This document shows, piece by piece, positions 56,164-64,000 of a stretch of 64,000 nt of DNA (position 1 is its first letter; each line of letters opens with the position of its first letter). The translations under genes were made by a program, and so were the position numbers. The notes beneath the pieces are model-generated. The model searched no databases. It was not told the origin of the DNA and was given only the letters and a program-made list of their open reading frames with translations. The stretch is from assembly GCA_002118135.1 (NCBI GenBank), contig BDIU01000383.1, positions 335 through 64,334 on the forward strand. Reading direction: 5' to 3'. This stretch comes from Trebouxia sp. TZW2008. Taxonomy: Eukaryota; Chlorophyta; Trebouxiophyceae; Trebouxiales; Trebouxiaceae.

Positions 56164-56169
56164 CACGTG
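56164..56169. promoter_or_regulatory. CACGTG G-box 2
   Basis: A second perfect core (taCACGTGca), 21 bp from the first, about two helical turns, placing both on the same DNA face. Confidence 0.5.
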
Positions 56170-56324
56170 CAAATGCAACATTTTTTTAATGAGACATACG
56201 ATCTTCTTCTTCTTTCGATAAAGTGCCTAGATCTAATCTAGCAGTCCTCGTCCTGCTGCACGCGGCTATTGCGTTGACGCTGACTTGGACGTGCAGGAGG
56301 GATAGCGGTGACATGCCGTAGAGC

Positions 56325-59300
56325 TTGCGGTCCCTTATGCTGATTGTAAGCGATCTAAGCATGGAGGCAAGCTGCAGTGGCAGGTGTGCATGCAATGCAC
56401 CTTGCCTGACAGCCAGGTATCAGCGAGCCCACTGGCCCCAGCCTGCTTGGCAAATACCACAGAGATATCGTCAGCAGCGCCCTCTTCCGCACGCCAGTGG
56501 TCAACATACACCATCGATCATTCGAGCAAAACGAAAGCACAGACAGTGCATAGCTGCTGCACAGAGTTCTGGCGAGGTTGCAGAGGTGCAAGAATTGCAC
56601 GGGGTCAGGCTGGTCCCAGATGCACAAAATAGACCGCAGGTCCAGTACCTCGTTATGTGGAAAGATGGCACTCCTGACACATGGCAAGTGCCTGTTGCTA
56701 TTTCGCAACTACACATTACACGGCCTGAATCCTTTTATAGCAGACTGACTCATCAGATATGCAGGGAGCCTGCACAAAACCTGGCTGACAACCTACTGCG
56801 TGATTTTGAGGAGCGTTGGTGGAGCATTTGCCGCAAGGTGGTCTTCAACCTGTTCAGCAGCGCATGCATTCCATCGCATCATCTTCCGCTCTGCTCTGTC
56901 AGCTTTCAAATGTCAGACTATGCTAGATCTGATGCATCAGCCAAAAGGAAGCTGGCTAGAGGCGTTGCTTGAGCGAAGCTTTGTGTTTGAGTTTCAGGGT
57001 GAAGCAGATGCAATGAAACAGATGCTCAGCAATGGTGCAAAGCTGCTGGCCACAACAGTAGATGACAAAAGGCGCAGGTACTGTCCAAGGCTCCATTAGA
57101 TTGCAAACATCTCACATGCTGACGCCCAAAGGCCTGACAACGTGAAGGCCTTGTCGCACATGTAGCAGCCAATCTCTGCTGTACTGTGCAAGGCCCCTTT
57201 CACATGTGCAGCAATCTGCTGATCTCCTGACTCAGTCATAAGAGCAGCCTGCAGTTACTGCTCTGGCTGAGCAATATGGAAAGTCATATCGCTGGATTTA
57301 TATTCAACAAAGATGAAAATATGATGTGGAAAGAGAATCTTGTCGCTCCCGATGCATTTGATTTACATAAATCAGTATTGTACTCTCTGCAGCTGACATT
57401 GCCTGCAACCAAAGCCTCGTGGCTGGCTGATTTTGAATCAGGATTCAGCCTTTGTTTGTGTTGTTCTGCAGTGGACTTCACTTCACAGCTGCCATTGGAA
57501 ACGCGGAGTGCACTCGAATGCTCTGCGAGGCTGGGGCTGACATAGACCTTGGTGACGTACAAGGTAAGACAGTCATTATTTGGACTGATTGAGTGATTGA
57601 CCAAGTCGTGGGGTGCTGCCAATGCTAGTTGCCAATGCTGCTTGCCATCAAGCAGTTGCTTGGTCACCAGCTCGAGCAAGTCATGGCATCACTCTCACAT
57701 GTTAAGCCAGGGCAGCAGCTTGATCTCACTCAAGAGTGTGCACTGAAGCTGGCCAGCATTGCGCGACCGTCCTAGCCATCTGCACGCATTGAAGGACATG
57801 CACCAAACAGCACTTGATGCACTCTATTCGCTGCAGTGCAAGTGCAGCATAGTGCCATGACAAGTGTCTGTAGCAATGCATGCAGAAGCATCAAATGCTG
57901 TAGCAATGCATGCAGAAGCATCAAATGCAATAGCAATGCATGCAGAAGCATCAAATGCAATCTATAGAGTGTGAAAAAGCGTCTGAACAGTCTCAAGGGC
58001 CCTTATGCTGCAGCAAGTGTAGCAATGCATGTGGCAACAGTGATTGTTGCTTGGTCTCAGTGCAAGTCTTGCAGGACAACAAACGACACATGAGAAAAAG
58101 AAAACCAGAGAGAAATGGTTTGTCATGTATTGCAGGCTACACTCCCTTGCACATGGCAGTGGGTTACTCACGCACAGCCACGGTTCAAGTCTTACTAGAC
58201 TTTGGAGCTGATCCGGAGACCGCTGACAAAGAGGGGCGTAATCCTGTGGACCTGGTAGAGAAGCTAAGGGGGGCGATGCCCCTTACTGCTGAGCTGCTGG
58301 GCAGACGAACCATGCTGGAAGATGTTGCAGCAGTCTTGACAGGCAAGCTCATTGCCCTCTGGCAGATGAAGAATACATTCAAACAAGATTCTTTGAGAAA
58401 GAAGTTTGTCTAAGATGAAGAGCACGGTGAATGCAGTTGCATTCTCCGTGTGGCACCAGCTCATGCTGCTGTGAGCTATTCATAGGCTCTGCATTGGAAA
58501 GCATGTGCTCTGCAGTCACTGGGCCAGTATGCTTTGGTGCAACCAATAGTGAGGGCCATCATTGTGTGCGCTGGTGCACAGTCAGATGAGTCTCACTCCG
58601 CATGCACAAATGGATTTGAGGATTTAGGCCTGACTTCTGCTTAATCAATGCAGAGAATCTATATGAGGATGTAGAGCCAGTTGCAGTTTTGGATGCGCGG
58701 GTGGGTGACTCAGGGCGAGAGTTCCTAGTCAAGTTCCCAGATGCACAAGAGGACTCCTGGGTAAGCTAATCAACCTGTGTGACCTTGCATGGCAAGTTTT
58801 CATGCTCTACAGCAACACAAGCCTGATTTTTTGGAGTGATGAGTGATTGAGGACGTGATAGAGGATTAGTCTGCTGACTTGGCAAGTTCTCTGTTTTGAA
58901 CTGCATTGCTACAGTCTGTACCTAATGCCACAGTGTCTTATGCATAACATGCAGGTCAACAGCAAATATGTGGCTGAGGACGTGCTAGAAGGCTATGACG
59001 CTGGCTTCAAAAGAGCTTTGTTTTGACTTGCATTGCTACAGTCAGTACCTCATGTAACACTGTCTGATGCATAACATGCAGGTCGACAGCAAATATGTGG
59101 TTGAGGACGTAGTAGAGGACTATGATGCTGGCTTCAAAAGTTCTTTGTTTTGACTTGCATTGCGACAGTCAGTACCTCATGTAACACTGTCTGATGCATA
59201 ACATGCAGGTCAACAGCAAATATGTGGCTGAGGAAGTGCTAGAGGCCTACATTGCTGGCTTGGAAAGTTCTCTGTTTTGACGTGCATTGCTGCAGTCAGT

Positions 59301-60153
59301 ACCTCATGTAACGCTGTTTAATGCATGACATGCAGGTCAACAGCAAATATGTGGCTGAAGATGTAGTAGAGGACTATGATGCTGGCTTGGAGTATGCAGA
59401 GGCTGACTGTGTAGTAGATATGGAGTCCAGAGGAGACTCAAGAAACTACCTCATAAGGTGACACTCACATCACTTGGGTTTAGCAAGCTGTTCACGGCTG
59501 CTGTTGCAGATGAACGTAAGTTGTGTTTTTGCACTAGAACTGCAGAAATGCTTGCTTGACAGTCAGGGCTGTGCCTTGTTTGTCAAACTGCATTGCTGAC
59601 ATGCTCCTGATGCCAAAGCGATGAGTTCTATTGATGACGCCAGAGTTGGTGTTTGACCAGTTTGATATGTCAAGGCAGATCCTGATACAGAAGAAATGGT
59701 TGCTATGTTTGGTGTCAATGTGGGTTGTCTTTTCTGCTGGTATGCGCCATGTTGCCGCTTCTTGCTCAAGAGAAGTTAGCCTAGAAGCAAACTGGGATCA
59801 AGCACATGCCCACTGCAAACACTCTGTGAGACAGAATATGAGTGAGTGAACTTTAGGAAAAAAATATGAAATGTCTATGCCGTTAGTCGTCACAATGGGA
59901 GCCTCTGTCTAAAGAGGCAGCCTGGGAAGCTCACAGGAGTGGACTCTACTGTTGTGCTTGTGACAGGTGGCAGGATGACTATCCAGACACCTGGGAGCCT
60001 GAAGAGAGTGTTTCAACAGACATCATAGCAGTTTGGGAAAAGAAACAAGAGCAGGCACAGCAGCCCCAGAACAAAGCAAGCAGCAATGGCAATGGCAAAG
60101 TGCCAAAAGTCAGTAGCCATGCATCTCCACAACTAGAACCTTCGACAGCTTGA
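56325..60153 (+). CDS. CPSRP43: cpSRP43, chloroplast signal recognition particle subunit
   Basis: cpSRP43 is a chromodomain-ankyrin chaperone that carries light-harvesting proteins through the stroma to thylakoids and also protects tetrapyrrole enzymes. Exons: 56325 (or 56361)-56683, 56765-56837, 56998-57077, 57472-57563, 58136-58342, 58654-58760, 59336-59457, 59967-60153; phases join, giving 396 or 408 aa. An N-terminal Arg-rich transit peptide is followed by chromodomain 1 (VQYLVMWKDGTPDTW), WW before the repeats, ankyrin repeats (GLHFTAAIGNAECTRMLCEA; GYTPLHMAVGYSRTATVQVL), chromodomain 2 (EFLVKFPDAQEDSW) and chromodomain 3 (NYLIRWQDDYPDTWEPEE). Introns after 56683 and 58342 use GC donors (gcaagt, gcaagc). 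The C-terminal tail is Gln/Ser-rich. Confidence 0.94.
57871..57960. repeat. Three perfect-to-near 30-bp tandem units in cpSRP43 intron
   Basis: The unit tagcaatgcatgcagaagca plus tcaaatgc and two variable bases occurs three times head to tail, with a fragment near 58019. Function unknown. Confidence 0.95.
58954..59280 (+). repeat. Three upstream copies of cpSRP43 exon 7 5' part (128-bp period)
   Basis: Copies begin after tgcag near 58954, 59083 and 59210; the true exon begins at 59336. Each codes V(N/D)SKYV(A/V)EE/DV.E, then Y(D/I)AG, and each ends at an in-frame TGA after LF. The following ~75 bp of intron, including a tail of pyrimidine and the acceptor, are copied too. None has a donor before its stop. 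Confidence 0.95.
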
Positions 60154-61036
60154 TTATTTCAGCATTTAGCTCACGTTCAGGGCGTCCTTTCGTCAAATCA
60201 TAAGCCTTCATGAGCTCCACTGTCGTCAAGGCAAGGCATGCACTGAGAAGCATGCCCGTTCTGAGAGCTACTGACAAGACATATTTTCAGCTCCAGTGCT
60301 CTTACCTGTCTTTGTGTTGCTCAACAGTTGCCATACATGCCGCTTCTTTCAAACACAAAAGCTGATGTTGAGCTGTGCATCAGCATTTGATGCTGACTAG
60401 GCCTCAGGGCCGCATAGAATGCAACCTCGCTTGTGGCTTCATCCAGCGGCAAGCAAAGTTTTGTGACATTTGACATCCATGATGACGCCGACAATTTCAA
60501 AAAATAAAAATGAGAAGGGCAACACTCGACTCTGATTTGGCGTTCATGAACTGAGATTAATTGACCTGGTACATGGAGTTCATGGACTGAAAATATTTTA
60601 TATGGCGTTCATGGAACCGAAACACTCCATTAAATGCCGCAAGCACTATTGCATTACTCAGAATCTATATTGCAAATTTATTTCGGTTAACATGCTACGG
60701 CCATATCATCCAGAACAAATCCCTTCTCGTCCGATCAGGGCAATCAAACTGGATTGAGCTCAACTAGTACTCGGCTGAGTGATCGCCCGGGAACCTTGAG
60801 TGCTGTAGTGTCATGCATCCCATTTTGTGATGGGAGCGCTTTGCCGTTTCATGCGCCCTCTGGATTTGTTTCTGTTTTGCCCATTCAGACTTTCATGCGC
60901 CGTCTGCATTTGATTCAAGAAAGAGTGCGACACAAATCTGCGTTGCCACAACCATGCTTGCAAAATTGAGCAAAAATTGCTGACGTCTCATTATCTGGCA
61001 GCTGTTCAAAAGCTGCAAAGCATCAGCTCATCCTGA
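60154..61036. other. Convergent intergenic region, cpSRP43 / EGY
   Basis: About 880 bp between facing stops. Near 60540-60625 a phrase like ggcgttcatggactgaaa occurs three times at ~35-bp spacing. No ORF looks real. Confidence 0.55.
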
Positions 61037-64000
61037 TCAAAACAATGAACTAGGCGCAGGACTGCTGCTCAAAGAAAACGGTAACGGCAGCAATACCAAC
61101 AAGGGCAGAAAAAGCAGGGCTACGGCAACTTTTGACAATTGCTTGTCTGGCTCACTGATCTCCTCTTGTTGGGGAACTAACGGTCCTCTCTGCAAAAACA
61201 GCACCAGCAGCACCCAAAATAAAGCCAGCTCATCGACAATGCCAGTCAACCCCAGAAGCAGTGTTGACACCACACCAATGCGGCTAGCTGCCCTTCTGCC
61301 CCAAATGGCAAATGAAATTCGCCCTCCATCGATCTCCCCCAGTGGGATGGTGTTGAGGGCATTTACAACCAGCCCTGCCCAGCCTGCTAGGGCTAATGGG
61401 TTCAAATTGAGGACTTCCTCCCCTGCTAGCTTGCTTCCCAGGAACAGCTTGCCTGCACAGAAGTATCTTGGCGCTTTACGCTCACGCATACATTCAGGCG
61501 TTCTTGCATGCCTTTGTACAACAAGACTGTAACTGGAAAAACGCCGACTATGCTGTCCGGAGTAGGTGCTTGTTGTGCGCGGTACAACTAATGTTCCAAC
61601 ACAAATTGCTTGTTTCAGCTAGGCACGCAAGATTGTGCAGTCTCTTCTGAGTTCAAGATCAGCTTGCCTATGCAGCACCCAGATAGTGTTCTTCTCTGCT
61701 GCAGGCATCCAGTAATAGAGATTGCAATAATGCTGAAGCCAGCAGCTTGCCTATACGCAGCAGCCACTGCGTGTTGCACTCTGAAGCAGGAGTCCAATCA
61801 AGAGAAAGGTGACAATGCTGAAACTGCAGACAGTCTTTGCCTATGTAGCAGTCACTTCACATACCACTCTATTGCAACTGACAAAGTTGGTAAACCATGA
61901 CACTCAAGACACGACTGGCCTATACAGCATTGACTCATTGTCACAACACATCTTGTACTTGGAATTAGACACATCCAGAGACAGACTTTGCAGTACTGCT
62001 CACTGAGACGCTGGTGAGACGGCGCATCACTGTCAAAACTATGACAGGAATGGGAAGACACTGCTGAAGGATGCGTGTCTCATTACTGAGTACGTCCTTC
62101 TGCTGTGTTTGGCCATTCCCTGCCACAAGTCCAACCTGTGATCAGCTCTCTTCAGAGCTGCGAAGATGAGCACTGAAGCACCTTGCAGTTAGACATGTCA
62201 CAGGTGACCTGAAACCATTACCAGACCATTTCACACAAGGGCAAGAGCAATATTGTTTTGACAGCTAGCAAAGTTGGGGCAACTCACATGACACCGCAAG
62301 TCAACTAGGGCAAGGCTCACAAGCATTCAATTGACGGATCTTAAACTCTCAATACAGAAGGCGCATGGGACCTTTTCAACTTCCTGTCACTCTGAGCTGA
62401 TTATGGCAGGGCTTGCCAAGCAAAGCAACCAGCAAGGAGTCCTCAGAGAGAGAGAGAGAGAGAGTCACTCTGCATTGATGTCAAAAGAGCAAGGCTTACC
62501 AATCAGGCTTACCAGCGGCGAGTCCTCAAAGGCAAACCAGATTGTCATAACTGATTGGAACTGTGACCTCAGAAAAACAAGACTTAGCTACCAGGCCAAC
62601 CGACACAGACAGCAAAATTGTACAAATCACTGTAAGATGCACTTTGCCATTATGATAGCACAATGTGCCAATTAGGCCAACCGATAGCTAGTCCTCAGAG
62701 GTAGAGGGCTGCACCTCAAAGGCTCACTAAGCACGGACTTGTTTGCCTTACATGTCCAATGTAGTTGATTCAAAACAGCTTCTGGCAGCATGTAGGCAGT
62801 TCATTGCGTCTGGACGCACCTGGTCGCTGAATGTCAAGGCATGTCTAGCAACCGCAAGCATTTAGTGCATGAATGACTAAGCACTAAGGTCACAACAGCA
62901 AGGCTTACCAATCAGACCAACCAGCAGCGAGTCCTCAAAGGTAGAGGGCTCGCCCTCAATGGCTCACTAAGCACTGACTTGTTTGCCTTGCATGTCCAGT
63001 GTAGTTGATTCAAAACAGCTTCTGACAGCATGTAGGCAGTTCATTGCGCCTGTAGGTACCTAGTTGCTGAATGTCAAGGCATGCCTAGCAAACGCAAGTA
63101 TCTCGTGTATGAATGACTACGCACTAAGGTCACAACAGCAAGGCTTACCAATCAGACCAACCAGCAGGGAGTCCTCAAAGGCAGAGGGCTCCACCTCAAT
63201 TCCCCCTTGCCCTGCCACAGACAGCCCCAACCCCACCAGCAGGAACAGCAGTGAAGCTGCAGCACCGGCAGCAGGACCAGCAGCTGACACCTCCAACAGT
63301 GTCTGCCTGTACATCAGATGTGGAACATGTCGCATACTGGGTGTGTGACACAGGCAGGACTTTGACAAATGCTGTGTCCAATCAGCTGTAAAGAAAGCCC
63401 CAAATCCACTGGCAAGAACAGCAGGGAAGCTGCAGCACCAACAGCAGCACTAGCAGCTGACACCTCTGACAGTCTTTGCCTACATACCACACGGGGATCA
63501 AGTCATGTACTGGTTTCACAGCCTAGGCAACAGGCAATTGCCTTGAACATGTGGTTGTATAGGGGAGCCCAAACCCACCAGCAGGAGAAGCCTGGAAGCT
63601 GTTGCGCCAGCAGCAAGACCAACAGCTGACACCTCTAACAGTGTTGGCCTGCATATCACACAGAGATCAGGTCACACAGTGATTACGTTTGGCTAAATGT
63701 TCACAGGCCCATCTGTGTAGACCGGCCCAACCCCACCAGCAGAAAGAGCAGTGAAGCTACAGCAACAGCAGCAGGGCCAGCTGCTGACACTTCCAGCAGT
63801 GTTTACTACACACCACACGGACATCAAGTCAATGTACTACTTTCACGATACAGGCAAGAGACAATTGCCTCAGATACGTGATTGTACAGGCAAGCTCAAA
63901 CCCACCAGCAACAACGGCAGAGAAGCTGTTGTGCCGGCAGCAGGACCAGCTGCTGACGCCTCTCACGGTGTTTGCCTATATACCGCACAGAGAACAGGTC
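61037..64000 (-). CDS. EGY: EGY-like chloroplast M50 (site-2-type) protease, C-terminal part
   Basis: EGY proteins are thylakoid or envelope intramembrane metalloproteases needed for normal chloroplast development. The window shows the C-terminal exons: about 63306-63149, joined in phase to 61452-61037; the N-terminus with HEXXH lies off the right edge. Visible: LLEVSAAGPAAGAAASLLFL (membrane helix with the conserved AGP), FEDSLLVGLIG, then NLNPLALAGWAGLVVNALN and IPLGEIDGGR, which holds the third zinc ligand Asp. Two or three further helices follow (VVSTLLLGLTGIVDELALFW; VALLFLPLLVLLPLPF). The intron between the two exons (1.7 kb) is filled by copies of the first exon's donor side. EGY subtype is undetermined. 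Confidence 0.85.
62410..63148 (-). repeat. Downstream copies of EGY exon 3' part, including a 240-bp unit
   Basis: The donor-side stretch coding FEDSLLVGLIG with gtaagcc recurs near 62931, 62691, 62515 and 62430. The 62691, 62931 and 63170 copies are spaced exactly about 240 bp and share almost all of the intervening intron, so they are recent. The 62931 copy keeps an open frame and donor; the 62691 copy has a TAG. Confidence 0.92.
62445..62464. repeat. GA dinucleotide microsatellite
   Basis: About ten ag units lie within the EGY intron, inside one decayed exon-edge copy. Confidence 0.9.
63380..64000 (-). repeat. Four upstream copies of EGY exon 5' part
   Basis: Units near 63390-63485, 63560-63660, 63720-63815 and 63885-63985 repeat the acceptor and first ~90 nt of the exon (coding LLEVSAAGPAAG..LLLVG in the true copy at 63306-63149). 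The period is about 158-172 bp. Frames are degraded, and none carries the donor half. Confidence 0.9.

Larger units (their letters stand above)
56114..56324. promoter_or_regulatory. Compact divergent promoter, ACX / cpSRP43
   Basis: Only about 210-350 bp separate the possible start codons, so one short region must drive both genes. It contains two perfect CACGTG boxes. If the internal ACX start is used, the region extends to 56015. Confidence 0.6.

Noticed and set aside
57871..57960. Regular 30-bp repeats, possible CRISPR
   Set aside because: Units are directly adjacent with no spacers and lie in a nuclear intron.
1..64000. Mobile element as source of the repeats
   Set aside because: Each repeat family is local and gene-specific; no terminal repeats, transposase or reverse-transcriptase frame is visible.

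Overview
This window is nuclear DNA from a chlorophyte green alga, probably trebouxiophyte-like. The evidence is many short spliced exons with GT-AG (some GC-AG) introns, plant-type chloroplast proteins (cpSRP43, FLU, an EGY-type protease, an HflX-type GTPase), a plant-like peroxisomal acyl-CoA oxidase, and moderate base composition. No prokaryotic operon, rRNA, tRNA, CRISPR array or recognisable transposon was seen. All gene models come from reading exon frames, splice phases and family motifs by eye; no search was run.

Layout, left to right (strand): CDK10-like kinase (-, 3' end off the left edge); PP2C phosphatase (+); DCC1 cohesion factor (-); GPKOW/MOS2 splicing factor (+, intronless); FLU tetrapyrrole regulator (-); PYM exon-junction-complex factor (+); a 95-residue one-TM protein (-); HflX-type GTPase (-); monoacylglycerol-lipase-like hydrolase (+); F-box protein (-, intronless); DeSI/PPPDE protease (+); GH128-like secreted glycosidase (-); acyl-CoA oxidase (-); cpSRP43 (+); EGY-like M50 protease (-, 5' end off the right edge). 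Strands alternate almost perfectly, giving six divergent promoters. The ACX/cpSRP43 promoter holds two perfect CACGTG boxes 21 bp apart. Functionally the window mixes RNA processing (GPKOW, PYM, CDK10-like), chloroplast biogenesis and chlorophyll control (FLU, cpSRP43, EGY, HflX) and lipid metabolism (ACX, lipase). There is no sign that the genes form one pathway.

The most striking feature is not a gene. At least ten of the thirteen intron-containing genes have exons flanked by decayed tandem copies of an exon edge plus adjoining intron, mostly with a period of about 130-190 bp. The copies obey a directional rule. Copies of an exon's 5' part (with its acceptor) lie upstream of the true exon, and copies of its 3' part (with its donor) lie downstream. 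I found about twenty cases and no counterexample. This looks like intron growth by boundary-spanning tandem duplication. It leaves introns full of one-sided decoy splice sites and, in DCC1, possibly usable alternative exons.
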